Positions 1 through 11,702 of a stretch of DNA of 64,000 nt are shown piece after piece (position 1 is the stretch's first letter; each line of letters begins with the position of its first letter). The notes beneath the pieces were generated by a model. That model saw only the letters and a program-made list of their open reading frames with translations. It searched no databases and was not told the DNA's origin. Both the position numbers and the translations under genes were made by a program. The stretch is from Plectrocnemia conspersa. Its lineage: Eukaryota > Arthropoda > Insecta > Trichoptera > Polycentropodidae. The DNA is taken from assembly GCA_009617715.1 (NCBI GenBank), contig VTFK01000125.1, positions 186,001-250,000 of the forward strand, written 5' to 3'.

Positions 1-1770
1 ATGAATACATATTACATTGAGAGCATAGAAGAAATTGTGAATTCAATACCAAGGATTAGTAATTTAGTGCAATAATTGTAAAATTTAGTAAATTTAAATC
101 AGTATCATTAGATGAAATTCATAACATAATATGTAAATTTAAAAAAAGGAACTAGTACTGATGAACTAGATATAAATATAATTAAAGAAACATGGGAAAT
201 AATAGGAACTAAATTAAATTATTTAATAAATAAAGCACTCACCTTAGGAGAAATGCCAGAAAATTTAAAGATTGCTACTATTGTACCTATACCTAAAATA
301 AAAAATAGTAAAAAAGTTGAAGAAATGAGACCAATCAACATGCTACCGTGTATAGAAAAAATAATAGAAGAAGTAGTAATCAAACGATTAAAGGAATTTA
401 TTACTTCTCAAAACATAATATGTGAACAACAATCGGGATTCAGAGAAAAGCATTCCACTGAAACTGCATTACAAGTAGTGATAAATGATTGGCTGTTGGC
501 TAAGGATACAAACAAAATCATTGGAGCAGTTTTCTTGGATTTCAAGAGAGCCTTCGAAACAATAGACAGAAAAATAATGTTAAAGAAATTGGAGAGTATA
601 GGTATAAGTGATATAGTTTTAAGATGGTTAAATAATTACTTATATAAAAGAAAAGAAAAAGTTAAAATAAATAATGTATATTCTGAAGAGAAATTAGTGT
701 CTTATGGAGTACCACAAGGGTCTAAATTGGGACCATTGTTATTTGTTTTGTATATTAATGATATAGTTAATAACGTGAAAAAATGTAAAATTCATCTATT
801 TGCGGATGACACATTAATGTATTGCATAGGTGATAACAATAAAGAAATTGTAAATAATGTTAAATAATGAATTAAGTATATCAGAAATATGGTTAAAGAA
901 TAATGTACTTAAATTAAATGAGAATAAAACTAAATGTATGTTTATTAATTATAAAAATGTTTTAGATAATAGTACCAAAATAGTAATAAATAACTCTAGT
1001 ATAGAAATAGTGGATAATATAAAATATTTAGGAGTAATTGTTGATACAAAATTAAATTTTAAAGAACATTGTAATTACATATTAAAAAAAAATAGTAGAA
1101 AAATAGGTTTATTATCTAGATTAAGAACTATATTAAGTATAAATACAAAAAAATAATTTACAATAGTATAATTTTGCCCCCATTTTAATTATTGTGCAAC
1201 ACTATTAAATATGTTAAATAAATTAGACAAACAAATGTTGCAAAATTACAAAATAGGGCAATGAGAGTAATCTTAAATAAAAATAGATTAACTAATTGTA
1301 AAAGTATGATTAATAGATTAGAATGGTTGAATGTTCAAGAAATATTGAGTATGAATGTTTTAGTATTTATATATAAGTTAGAAAATAATATGTTACCAGA
1401 ATATTTTAATAAGTATTTAATAAGAAATAAAGATGTACATAAATATAATACTAGAAATAGAGAAAATTTAAAGATAATTAAGCATAAGAAAACGAGTACG
1501 GCTAGGGAGTTATGTACGGAGGTTTTGATTTATATAATAGTCTTCTAAGAGAAACTGAAAGAGCAAAAAATATAACGGGTTTCATAAATAGAATAAAAAA
1601 ACACCTTCGTACATATAGAAATAAATTATAATATTAAGTTTTTATTATTGTATATTTTTATTTTTTATTTCTGTTATATATTTTTTATATATTTTTATAT
1701 ATGTTTACTAAATTTGTTAGATGTAAAGATTAGCTATTAAGCTAAATAAATTAATAAAATAAATAATAAT
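1..1770 (+). pseudogene. Non-LTR retrotransposon reverse transcriptase, decayed copy 1
   Basis: The RT domain is readable in pieces, starting at the window edge, so the element continues upstream outside the window. The main block (253-867) holds RPINMLPCIEKII, the QQSGFREKHSTETALQ segment, FLDFKRAFETIDR, GVPQGSKLGPLLFVLYINDI and the catalytic FADDT box at 799-813. A second block (857-1156) carries the thumb region with KYLGVIVDTKLNF. A third (1261-1548) continues to the C-terminus. Frames are broken near position 80-150, at about 857 (a one-base insertion relative to the copy at 42.7-43.9 kb), near 1157 and near 1545, so no full protein can be made. After the coding part comes an AT-rich 3' tail ending in TTAGCTATTAAGCTAAATAA and A-rich repeats. 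The motif order is that of jockey/CR1-like LINEs; the exact clade is not settled. Confidence 0.88.
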
Positions 1771-2724
1771 TCCTAATATTTTTTGTATATTTAAAATGGT
1801 TGCAATAGTTACAAACCAGCTATTTATAATTTAATAATATGTATGTTTAAATGCTTCAATAAATTTTTGTATCAACGATTCATAAAAAATATCCGTTTAT
1901 ATTATAAAATAATTTGCACTCACCAAATTTTTCGGTGTCCTTTTTCTGCTTACAACTGTCACTGACACATTTATTTTAATTACTACACTTATGCACCACA
2001 CTATTTCACTTATTTTTATTATTTTCACTTTCTTATCAATTTCAATATTTTTTGATACGTATAAAAACATACGTCAATATAAAGAGGAATTTCACAATTT
2101 CTGCACATGTATGCTGTTTCATGTGCAGAGCAAGCACGACACTATCTTCTCACATATTCCTCCACACTTTTTATATTTATTGACTGATCACTTTTTAGCT
2201 TATCCGAAAGCCTTTATGGTAGATCAGCAGCACATGTACGACAAGATGTGGTACAACCCGATGGAATGTCTTTCTGCACACTGAATTCTGCATCCTTAAT
2301 CAAAAGAAAATCTTTGAATTTAATTTTGCTGTTACGATTCAAATTTTAACAGAAACTGAACGAACAAAACAATGCGCATTAAAATATATAAATAACAACC
2401 GTTTTTGTTTATTCCATTGTTTTTCAAAATATTAGGTAACTATGTAGATACGAGATCAACACCTCGAATATTTAAGAAATTAACAAAAGTACATTTACGA
2501 ACCTTAGAATTTTAAATAAATAAATGTTTATGACAAGGAAAAGTAAAACGTATTGTATTATGAAAGTCATAAATGTTCTGACTTTATACGAATTAGATAA
2601 CAGAAGTAAAACTAAAATCACCGGACAGACTCAGATGCGTTATCAAATTATGCCACACATACACGCTCGATATGATATATACGCAAGGGTAGAGTACGCG
2701 GTGCACATACGATAATAATTAATA
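1771..2724. other. AT-rich spacer with dispersed repeat copy (about 1870-2130)
   Basis: No gene seen. The stretch 1870-2130 matches 10810-11010: both carry CGATT(T/C)ATAAAAAATATCC, then AATAATTTGCACTCAC, GTCC(A/T)TTTTCTGC, ACACATTTATTTT and GATACGT(A/G)TAAAAACAT in the same order. It is therefore one diverged repeat family, probably of transposon origin, with no ends recognised. The 97-residue open frame at 1991-2284 lies partly on this repeat and looks fortuitous. Confidence 0.5.
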
Positions 2725-3055
2725 CTCGTTCGCACCCCATCCAGCGGTAAGTGTTTGACTAACCGGTCGTTAGTCGGTTGCTCGAATCCGTTTCCACCGG
2801 AATTATAATAATAAATAGTCGGTTAGCGCGTGAAAACCGACCCTTTCCGTGGGCACCCGGCCAGGTGCGAATAGGGAGCCCCGCGGAAAAATGACTACGT
2901 CTAAATCAAATGGTCTATTAATTTTTTAAGGGCCTCTCCGCGGACCGGGGGTAATCGACCGTTTCGAGGATGCTCGATTAGAGATGCCGAGGGGCGCGGC
3001 CAAAAAGCGGTGCCTTTCGATGAGTATTTACAGGAAGTAGGAGGCTTACCGCTAT
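2725..3055. other. GC-rich island, candidate non-coding regulatory element
   Basis: This block is much richer in G+C and CpG than its surroundings (for example CACCCGGCCAGGTGCG, GCCCCGCGG, GAGGGGCGCGGCC). No open frame of note crosses it. It contains repeated GTCGGTT words (GTTAGTCGGTTGCTCG and AGTCGGTTAGCGCG). Similar islands recur through the window. Conservation in other species would be needed to call it an enhancer. Confidence 0.45.
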
Positions 3056-3177
3056 CAGTGAGTTTTATAATAAATTTTTTTGTTTAAATTTTCTATTGCG
3101 ACGCAAAAATTTAAGTGAAATTAATTGTACTATGAAGCATTTTATTTTATTTTAATTTTTTTAATCGAAATATTTAC

Positions 3178-3500
3178 TTAGATTTGCTTAAAAATATGTT
3201 TTGTCAGTGTGCATACAATAGATAAATATCGTTTGAATTCAGGATAAACTTGTTTGAGGAACCCCAGCTGAAATTTACACGGTATCCAGTGTTCATTATT
3301 TAGTGAAACAACATAGCTTTTACTTCTTATGTACAAAAATTTGTATAGATTGTGAATTAAACCATCGTGCCGTACTGTGTCAAACATTTTTTCTATATCT
3401 AACATTAAAGACTAGTTCTCATTTTATATTGAAATTACCGCATAATTGCTCCGTAAAAATATTAAAAGTGTTTTTCGCGGAAGCCAAACCGTTTCATTAA
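3178..3500 (-). pseudogene. Non-LTR reverse transcriptase fragment (jockey-like)
   Basis: On the minus strand the sequence reads FGFREKH (near 3490), then a frame break, then LDIEKMFDTVRHDGLIHNLY with its fingers/palm motif, and YVVSLNNEHWIP. A frameshift then gives ISAGVPQTSLS, where the family has AGVPQGSVLGP. The catalytic DD box is missing because homology ends before it. It is a short remnant with at least two frameshifts, of a different family from the RT at 1-1770. Confidence 0.7.
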
Positions 3501-3925
3501 TAATTTTATTATCTAGAGATTAATTCAAACGTTATTTTACTAAATGACGGTAAGTAACTAATGAAGCGATATATAATCTGTACCATGTGCATTAAGGCGG
3601 ACTTCAAAATTGCGGTTATATCCCAACATTGAACTTGCACTTCGTAACTTTACCAGAGTCTGTAGCATCTGCGGAGAGAAGTTTAAGTAAACTTTCGAAA
3701 ACAACAAAGGGTCAAGATCGACAAGGTGGTTTATCGACATTATCAACCGAAAGTGAAATAGCAAAACTGACTGAATACGACATTAACAATTTTTCTTGTG
3801 AATAAACAAGAAAAGTATCCATGCATTATAGTAAGAAATATTCTTACATATTTGCATAGCTTAGAAAATTATTTTCCAAATTATTTATTACTGCGCCGCA
3901 TATTTGGAAAAAAAATATATAAAAT
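3501..3925. other. No feature recognised
   Basis: AT-rich sequence between an RT remnant and a foldback element. The open frame 3558-3764 on the minus strand has no motif I recognise. Confidence 0.4.
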
Positions 3926-4270
3926 ATAAAAATTATTTTAATTACATACGTGGTTTAGATCGCCTTTTTCCTTTGATTTTCAGTCTCTATAATTCGCCAA
4001 AATATTTATGGCATCATCAGGAGATTTTGATTTTTTTATGCACTTTTTTCTTCGCACAGATAGTTTTTTAATTCGTACTTTCACTTGGTTTTTATGTCAA
4101 AAACACTAGTAAGATTAAACTGATTGAAATAATAGGAACATATTAAAAAAAATAATTGAGATTCGATATAAAAAAAAATCAAAATCTCTTGATACCAAAA
4201 AAAAATAGAGACTGAAATTCCAAGGAAAAACGTAATCTAAATCACGTATGTAATTAAAATATTTTTTTAA
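3926..4270. mobile_element. Foldback (MITE-like) element with long inverted arms
   Basis: The left arm (about 3926-4044) and right arm (about 4150-4270) are imperfect reverse complements of each other. Both contain ATTTTAATTACATACGTG, then TTTAGAT, a TTTTTCCTT tract, TTCAGTCTCTA and AGATTTTGATTTTTTT. Together they make an arm of about 115 bp around a loop of roughly 100 bp. There is no coding capacity. It abuts the TA-flanked element that begins at 4286. No target duplication could be fixed because the flanks are low complexity. Confidence 0.7.
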
Positions 4271-4285
4271 TGTATTTATCGCGTA

Positions 4286-5125
4286 GAGTACGCTCAGGAT
4301 AAGGATTCCGGTTTGTTATTGTGTGCGTGAACTGTGTGGCTCAAAACAATTTCGCTCAGAATATTTAATTTTTTTATTTTAAAAGAAAATATATGTTTAT
4401 TTAACATACATACATCTGAGCTAAGCTAGAAATTTCAACGGAAAATTAAAAATTTATTATATAATCGAAAAAACCAGACATTGATGTCATTAATTAAATG
4501 CTTGCAAAATTCAAAATCTTTCACTAGTCAAAAAAATAATGAAGTCTTTAGCTATTCTTCAAAAGCAAAAAGATATAAAATGGGGAAAGAAATTATTCGC
4601 AGATTGTTTAATGGCTCGACGACTCTATTAGGTAATTAGAATCCATTGAATAAATTAAAAAATTATCATTGGCGCAACGATTAGAATAATAACTTTTTTA
4701 AGCCTTACAGTGAATAGTGTAAAAAAACCAACAACGTACGGATTAATGGAAAAATAATTAAAATATTTTAATCCACGGGTAAGAGGGCGAATAACTTACA
4801 GTGTATATTTGAAGCCTTGATATCAATTAGCCCAGATATGCCCAAGAAATTTCATTTATAAATAAAAAGCAGTGGCACGAGTTTAGTGACCTACCCATGG
4901 GACAGTGGGCATATCTGGGTTAAACCAATATCAACACAAATTTTTTTTAAATAAATCACTAGAGAAGATCGAACTTCTGTGCCACACTGTACTTTAATGA
5001 ACGAATCAGCGACTGTCCTTAAAAGAGAAAGCGAGACAACGAAGTACACGCTACATCGCTTCTCCCTCTCATATACATGTACACGCACACAATAACAAAC
5101 CGGCATCCTTATCCCGAGCGTACTC
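4286..5125 (+). mobile_element. TA-flanked TIR DNA element, copy 1 (840 bp)
   Basis: The ends are inverted repeats of about 45 bp: GAGTACGCTCAGGATAAGG followed by ATTCCGGTTTGTTATTGTG at the left, and the reverse complement of GAGTACGCTCGGGATAAGG at the right. TA lies on both sides (4284-4285 and 5126-5127), the pattern of a Tc1/mariner-type TA target. A second full copy is at 32211-33064 in the same orientation. Inside, CCCAGATATGCCCA (4831-4844) and TGGGCATATCTGGG (4906-4919) form a perfect 14-bp hairpin stem. The minus-strand frame 4891-5106 lies over this hairpin and the right TIR and is not a gene. The element is non-autonomous. Confidence 0.85.
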
Positions 5126-6109
5126 TATAAAAATAAACAATTTATAATATAAACAGCTAAAGTCCTGTATGTAATTTATCGGTCGAATATTGTGACAATT
5201 TCAAGAAACGATTTCATTTTCATAGAAAATAATAGCAATAAATTAAAGAGTGAAATAAATGTACATAGCAAAAAATAATTTATAAAAAATATTTAAAACC
5301 TCTGAATTGATATAAAAAAATCTACAAGGACCGAACAATATATAAAAAAGTACATGAAATAAATTATTGAAATTTAATAATAGAATAGGGTTGAAAGAAA
5401 ATTTTAAAACACACTAATACAAAAAAATAGTAAAATAAATCAAAGCAATGAGACTTTTCGCTGAATCGCTGATTTTTTTCCCTATAATTTACTATAAATG
5501 CTATATAAATTAATAATAATTATATAATTATAGAAAAAGACGTAAAATTAATTTATATTAACAAATTAAAAATGTGTGTAAATTAAGTTACTATTCAATG
5601 GGTTCAGAGTTTGGTAAAAAAAAATTTATTGAAATTAATGCTAAACCTTTTAATTCATAGATAGTTTATAATGAGTTCAGTACTATATTTCACTCAAATG
5701 CAATTATTGAAAATAATATAAAATATTCGGAAAGTTTAAAACATATCTCTAAATGGGTTTTGCGAAATTGAAGAATTGCATGTTGAAAATTGTGTGAAAC
5801 ATATATTTCATATGGAGTAATTAATTAATATAATGAAATTGCAATAACAGGGTTCCTGTAAAAAATAATAGGGTATTCGGTTCTTTTAAAAACGCACCCC
5901 GTTCCTTTTCTATCCGAATCGAAAGCCCTATATGTATAATACTTTTATATTTCTCAAATATGAAGTACTTTTAAAGTACATTTATCAGAAGCGCACTTAA
6001 AAATAATACATCAGAATCGTTTCATAAATACCTACATGTATTTTTATTATTTTTTTCAGTTCCAAATTCGGCAAATAGCAAACCATCGTATCGAAAATTG
6101 TGAGCAATC
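5126..6109. other. AT-rich spacer; small hAT-like end pair at about 5868-5932
   Basis: No gene seen. A 65-bp segment starts with TAGGGTATTCGGTTC and ends with GAATCGAAAGCCCTA. It resembles a drastically shortened relative of the hAT-type element at 63041-63862, whose right end also reads CGAAAGCCCTA. No 8-bp target duplication was found here, so the call is weak. Confidence 0.35.
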
Positions 6110-6420
6110 GTCCAGTGTTAAAACGACACTTTGCAGGGCACACGCTCGATTAGCGCTAACGACTAGGGTTGGAGCCGGTGCCGGCTCATAAAAATGATGA
6201 GCTTCCGCCGGTTAAATGTAAATGTGATCCGAATTGTTATCCAGTAAAGCGAAAAGGGGATAATTCTCATTTTGGGGTCTCGCATACCCCCTCGAAGCGC
6301 GCCCGGGGAGGCAGTCTCAGGGCCCATTATCATCGAGTGCCCGTATTAAAGATAATCTCCCTCTTCGCCCCCTCGATACGCCGGGAGGGTTAACTACCCC
6401 CGCCGCGGTGCCCCGTCGCA
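6110..6420. other. GC-rich island, candidate non-coding regulatory element
   Basis: CpG-rich block (GCGCGCCCGGGGAGGC, CCCCCGCCGCGGTGCCCCG). A 74-residue plus-strand frame (6169-6393) and a 72-residue minus-strand frame (6390-6608) are open, but neither has a recognisable domain, splice context or codon pattern. I treat them as by-products of high GC. Confidence 0.4.
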
Positions 6421-7550
6421 AACATGCTAACTTTATAATTAACAAATTTCACAGACACACTCCGCAAAAAATATTTTAGTGCACAACACATATGTACGTA
6501 CGATATTATATTATGAATGAGCCCTTTTTTATATTTACACGAAAGGGTTAAAGCGAAATGCAAACCTGTGCCACCCTGGGGGAGGATTTGACGTCGTACA
6601 ACGCGCATATGTGTACATATTTTAAATTATTCGATTCGTATATATGTGGACAAGTTTTCTGAAAACAACAACTATTTTATGATGAAGATTTTGAGACGGT
6701 TTAGTGGTTTTTTTTTTTATTTACAGACATACATTGAAATAAAGTATATGGTTTAGATATATAAATATTTTTATGTATGCTACATACCTAATAATAAAAT
6801 TAAACTAAGACAACAAATAATTTTAATAAAAACAAGAAACGTACTCAGGTATCGTATTTTGTTATATTTATTATCTGTACTCATAAGACTTTTTTTATGC
6901 TAAATGATAATAAGAGATTCTGTGTCATAACTCCCCGGGAAATCTAGGATTCTATCAAGACATCAGGTCGATAATAATTAAAATAAAATTCTTTATATTT
7001 AGACCTACTGATCGATAAAAAATATTCTGAAAGAAACCGATTACGATTTATTGTGGCAAGTGATTATTTCGTATTACCAATAAAATCTTTTCAACTTGTT
7101 TCTAAAGTACAAGTATCACAAAAAACGAAATAAATGTCAAGAGAGAGAATATTTCGAATCCAACAAATCTTACGACACTTTTCGAACAGAATATACTCTA
7201 TTCAAAAAGAATATATATTATAAAAATTGCTTTTGTTCATTGAAAGAATCAATTTGTATTTTTCGTTCAGCCAAATACGAACACAGATTTCGGACTAGAA
7301 TTATAATGGTTACTATTTATTTATCTTATTTATAATTAGAGCTTGCATTACTAGTAGTACTGATACCAATAATACCGGTAATGAGGCAAAAAATTATATT
7401 ATAAAAATAAAATACCATTCGTACAAAATAAATCCTATTTTTTTTAAATGATATCTTCATGTAGCCGAAAACAATGTTGCTCATATTGCTTGAAAGCAAA
7501 AGCGTAGAATAAAATGATGCAGTTTTTAATATCAAAATAAAATAATATTA
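6421..7550. other. No feature recognised
   Basis: AT-rich DNA. The open frames 7096-7335 (+) and 7326-7535 (-) are low complexity (K/N/Y/F rich) and show no motif. Confidence 0.4.
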
Positions 7551-7737
7551 ACCCCTTTAGTCCAGAAGGGCCAACAAATGCCAAAACCCCACTGGCCGAT
7601 ATTTCGCCGCAAACTTTTAAAATTTAATTTAGCATGTTTGATATATTAACGTATCAAAATAAAATAAATACGTGTGCATTATCTCATGCAAATCTAACGG
7701 TACCTTGTAATTCCAAATAGTTTTATTATATAACAGA

Positions 7738-7850
7738 CAAATTACCGCGCCTTTTTTATAATAGGGATGGCTGGCGAAGTTGAAACTAAAGCAAGTATTG
7801 CATACATAAAAAATATTTTTACTATTTGAACATAATTTAACGCAAATACT
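7738..7850. repeat. Dispersed repeat, copy at 7.7 kb
   Basis: Shares ATAGGGATGGCTGGCGAAGT, the preceding ACCGCG..CCTTTTTTAT, and the following GTATTGCATACA with 45793-45912 in the same orientation. No ends or coding potential were recognised. Confidence 0.6.
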
Positions 7851-8640
7851 TCGTGTTATATTCTTGACTAAGCATTAGTGTTAAATATAAGAAATGCGTT
7901 AGTCTAAAATATTAAATTTAAATTTAAAACATATTTCAAAAAAATTAAGAAAATATGTTTTTTTAAAAAAAAACTTTTTCATTAAAAAATAATGCTAAAT
8001 AAGTCATAATTAAACAGAGTAGATTCATTGCAACTGACCTCAATACATGAATAAAATGTTGTTGATCAAGTATCCTACGGAGAGGTTTAAACTTTAAAGT
8101 ATACTTGTGCTAATAAAATATACACTATAATTCTTTATAATTGCTTTGTTATCCTTTTAAAACATAAATAGTACTTTCGTGACTTTAACTATATCTAAGA
8201 AAGTATTTATTTTTAACGGTTGGTTAAAATAAACAACAGCGGAATTATAAGTATTAAATAAGAAATATATGTGTAGATATGTTTACTGCATATTGATAAT
8301 ATGTTTAATTACATTTAAAATATACCGTTATATTATGCCTAATACAATAAAGTGATATATTCTGTTTTCATATTAAACAATACAAACTATAATGTATATT
8401 ATCATATATTAATTTATTAAGTGTGTAGCATTTTTATGATTTAATAAATCGATAGTCTTAAAATACTATTGAATGCGGAAAAAACTTTTCCTTATCAACT
8501 TATTTCAAAACAAACTTCTCTGATTTGTATTAAATATAAACATTCGGAAGCACGGACCATAAAAAACATATTTTATTGTATATTAAACAATAGCATATAT
8601 AAAATACAATAACTCTAATATTCCACTTGTTAAATAAGAC
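7851..8640. other. No feature recognised
   Basis: Very AT-rich sequence with homopolymer runs; no gene, repeat unit or terminal motif seen. Confidence 0.4.
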
Positions 8641-8929
8641 CGCGAATCTGGATGGGCACTTCGGTGACATTTGGCACAAAAAGACGTGAATTCATCTACT
8701 AAATTACTCAGTTTCAATTATTGTGCACGTGCAAGAACTAGTAAAAATCTGTTTATATTTAATTGGATTGAATTTTATATGAAAATAAAAGCTCAGAGTC
8801 CACCCACGTTAAAAAATAATGAAGATGGAAGTCAGTCAATTATTCGCGATGAGGCATCTACATCGCGCGGAGATTTTTTAACTAGAACATTTAAAAAAAA
8901 TTCTCGTGTGTGGAAAAATTCTGAATAAA

Positions 8930-9172
8930 AATCTAGTTTAACTGAGGTGCCTTGTCACGTCTATAAATTATTGCACAGATCATCTATGAGGAGCTGGTCC
9001 GCTTCATATCATTAAATTAATTATGTATTATAATTTTGTATATTGTAATAATACAATGTATTGATAATTTTTTTAACCATCGTGATGCATTAAATTTACC
9101 TGTAAGTCACGATGATTTAACTTAATTTAAATAAATTAATTAATTTAAATAAATAAATAAATGAAACTCGAT
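8930..9172 (+). mobile_element. 3' end of a non-LTR retrotransposon
   Basis: A tail of AATTTAAATAAATAAATAAA follows an AT-rich 3' UTR. Upstream it carries GAGGAGCTGGTCCG, which recurs as GAGGAGCTTGTCCG at about 44015 in a second 3' end with the same tail type. The open frame 8671-8928 lies just upstream and could be the end of an ORF of this element, but I recognise no domain in it. Confidence 0.5.
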
Positions 9173-9414
9173 TTTTACTCCATATTATCGCAACTTTCAT
9201 TAAACCCTTAAACAAAAACATTACCAATCACCGGTACATTTTTAATGTATGGGGTCCATACAAACAATAATTTGACTGTAACATAAAAACTTGACGTGTT
9301 ACATCATGATCATTATAGAGTTGCTAAACTTTTTCTAAATCAGTCATCAAAAATCTTTGTTTGTCAGATTTATAATACACATTTTTTATTTAATATTTTC
9401 TCAAGGGTTGAACA

Positions 9415-9640
9415 TCATCCCCCGTTATCGAACAGTGGGGTGATCGATTGTGATGCAAGTATATAATTTGGCGGATGGGGTGGCAACCGCGCACTTCCGG
9501 TGCGCGCCCGCACTCCGGAAGCAGCTCTGGCAACACTATATGCACGTGCCCACTTTTCGCTGTCACGGATTCGATATGATAATTGCGAGGGGCGCGCCTC
9601 TGTTATTATTTTAACAACCACTAGACACAGGTGGACAGGT
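9415..9640. other. GC-rich island, candidate non-coding regulatory element
   Basis: GC- and CpG-rich block (GGTGCGCGCCCGCACTCCGG, GGGGCGCGCC) in AT-rich surroundings. The minus-strand 68-residue frame across it has no domain. No splice or coding evidence. Confidence 0.4.
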
Positions 9641-9834
9641 GAACCACGACCACAAAATCAAAAGTGTAACATTTGATAATAAAATGAATCAGATTTTTAT
9701 GTAGCCTAGTAGCAAAATCAATTAAATAAAAGCTATGCTTATAACTTTCTAGAATTTTCCCGTTATTTTATTTTTAATTAATTATAGCATTAAAGCACTA
9801 AAATTTTGGTTTTATTAAATCTTTTTAATAATCA

Positions 9835-10055
9835 ACTGAAAAAAATATCAACAAAATAAATCTCTACCATTTTTAGACTTATTGACTCTTTAAAAAAATA
9901 ATTGAAATTTTGGACACACAGTTTATAAATATATATAGCTATTGATATTTAGATGCTATGTCTCACAATCATTATTCTCAATTAGCTATTCCATAGAGCA
10001 GATAAACTTTTAGATAATGAACACAAATAAAGGGATTTAACTGAGGAAAGCGTAG
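9835..10055 (+). pseudogene. Penelope-like element reverse transcriptase fragment
   Basis: The plus strand, with frameshifts, reads LIDSLKK..FGHTVYKYI and then a segment ending HRADKLLDNEHK. This matches the part of Penelope RT after the catalytic box (FLDLLI...VYRKPT...HRA...). It is similar in sequence to the larger copy at 22945-24290, which reads HRAEHSDNEHKF at the equivalent place. Stops and frame changes make it a fossil. Confidence 0.6.
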
Positions 10056-10093
10056 AACGAGACCATTGTCATTGTTCATTTCTACTCAGACCC

Positions 10094-10135
10094 GACGACG
10101 CACTGTGGGGTATTTGCCCGATCTGGGCGGCCAAA
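10094..10135 (-). repeat. Terminal piece of the 13.2/55.3-kb repeat family
   Basis: GACGCACTGTGGGGTATTTG followed by C(C)CGATCTGGGCGGCCAAAA is the reverse complement of the right end of the repeats at 13205-13544 and 55262-55560. Only about 40 bp is present. Confidence 0.6.
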
Positions 10136-10270
10136 ATTATTTCTCCACTTTACTTGATTCCATAAGTGCTCTTAGTCAAATATATAATATTATAAATGTT
10201 AAAAAATACGTTATAGAAAAAAAACATTAAAAAAAAATTTTTCATGAAATAATTCATGCAATTTTATTTT

Positions 10271-10372
10271 AACAGCTTAACGACCGAGGACTCACCCACG
10301 AGTCCTGAGAGAACCTTCTGTAGCGGCCGAGGACTCGCCCATGCGTCCTGCGTCATGCGTCTTCTTTTATTA
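10271..10372. repeat. Paired-hairpin repeat, copy 1
   Basis: Starts TTAACAGCTTAACGACCGAG and ends near TCATGCGTCTTCTTTTATTA. It contains a perfect small stem GGACTC-ACCCAC-GAGTCC (about 10289-10306). A second, partly paired copy follows about 45 bp downstream (GAGGACTCGCCCATGCGTCC). The same order recurs at 63896-64000 with compensating and non-compensating changes. Function is unknown; it could be the terminus of a DNA element. Confidence 0.55.
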
Positions 10373-11469
10373 AAAATACACTATGATACAATACAGTTTA
10401 CCCCTATATTATAATGCAAGATGGTAGTATACTATTTCTACCTAATATAAAATATAAAATAAATTATATTTTACTTTAATTTTTCGTAAAAAGAGTCGTT
10501 TTATCCCTCTGCGTCGCAATGCAACGAGTCGTCACCTTTTTTAGTTTGTTATATTCTAATATTTTTGGGCTAGTGTGTTGTTTGGTAACGGTTCTCCAAG
10601 CCGCTCCCACTTACAGTGACCATATTTTTTGCATTATGGAATATTATATTTTTATTTATTGTTGTTGTTATTAATAAGTGATAATTTATAGTAAAAGTTA
10701 GTTAATAATAATAAAAACAGTGAATTGCGTATTTACAAAAATAGTTGAATAATCATTAAAGAAATTTTTGAAATTTGACAACGTTGATTAGTGCACGATT
10801 TTTTTTGAACGATTTAAACGATTTATAAAAAATATCCATTTATAATAAATAATAATTTGCACTCACTAAATTTTTTGGCGTCCATTTTCTGCGTACAACC
10901 GTTTCGAACACATTTATTTTCATAATTACACTGAGTGATACGTGTAAAAACATTTGTCATTATGAAGAAAATGAACCGGATGAGTGCAAATTTGTCACAC
11001 GCGGTCTATGTTCACGTACACTTGAATTAGAATTACTTTCGCACACATCACTATGTTCACAATCACTGGGGGGCGTTGGACAACGCGTCTTCAAAATTTT
11101 CCATAAAGGTTTAATTTCTTTCGTCCATTTTGCCGTGATTGAAAATTTTTTTTTTTTTCAAAATCACAATCACAAAAGATCACAGAGAGAAGAGCAATTT
11201 TCGCGATACGTTTCGACCGATAGTTTAGAAGACACTAAATATACTGCATTACTTCGATTTTAAAATGCATTTTTTTATCTGTGTGGAATTCCACAATAAA
11301 AAAAGTGTCATATACCCTAATAAAAGAATTCTTAAAAGGTATGCACAAGGTAAGCTGATAAGACGGGACAGGTAGTGGCGATTTACCCTTTTAGAATAAC
11401 ATTGATTGTAATTTATAGTAAATATTTAATATTATATTTGTAAACAAGTTTTTTTTCGTTATATCACTT
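10373..11469. other. AT-rich spacer with dispersed repeat copy (10810-11010)
   Basis: 10810-11010 is the second copy of the repeat at 1870-2130 (shared TAATTTGCACTCAC, TTTTCTGCGTACAAC, ACACATTTATTTT). The rest shows no gene. Confidence 0.5.
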
Positions 11470-11702
11470 AATTATGCGGCCCACATATTTAGAAACACTG
11501 ATTAAATGACGTAATTACAATATATTTATGCAAAAAATCATAAGGAAGCTACAAATTAAATTTCGATAAAATATATTATTTGGTTTACAAGTTATAGGGA
11601 ATTTGCTAAAAAAGGTCATTTTTTGCTATTATTCCGCGAAATCTCCCGGCCACCAAGGAAAGTTCGGCAAAAAACACCGGGAGTTAAGCTGGTAAAAAAT
11701 AT
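11470..11702. repeat. Direct repeat, unit 1
   Basis: Shares with 12405-12622 the ordered words TTTAGAAACACTG, TTAAATGACGTA, AAGGAAGCTACA, GGTTTACAAGTTATAGGGAA, CCCGGCCACCAAG and AGTT(C/T)GGCAAA. Both end in ACCGG...GTTAAGCTG. The end word is the reverse complement of the start of the paired-hairpin repeats at 10271 and 63896 (CAGCTTAAC...CCG), so these may be ends of one element family. Confidence 0.65.

Noticed and set aside
2738..2800. tRNA-like B-box (GGTTGCTCGAATCC) in the first GC island
   Set aside because: The box has a two-base insertion, there is no matching A box, and no cloverleaf can be folded by eye.
7553..7620. piggyBac-type end (TTAACCCCTTTAGTCCAG)
   Set aside because: Only one end is visible, and no inverted partner or TTAA duplication was found nearby.
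10271..10372. Hammerhead-type ribozyme in the paired-hairpin repeat
   Set aside because: The conserved core words (CUGAUGA and GAAA at the right places) are missing.
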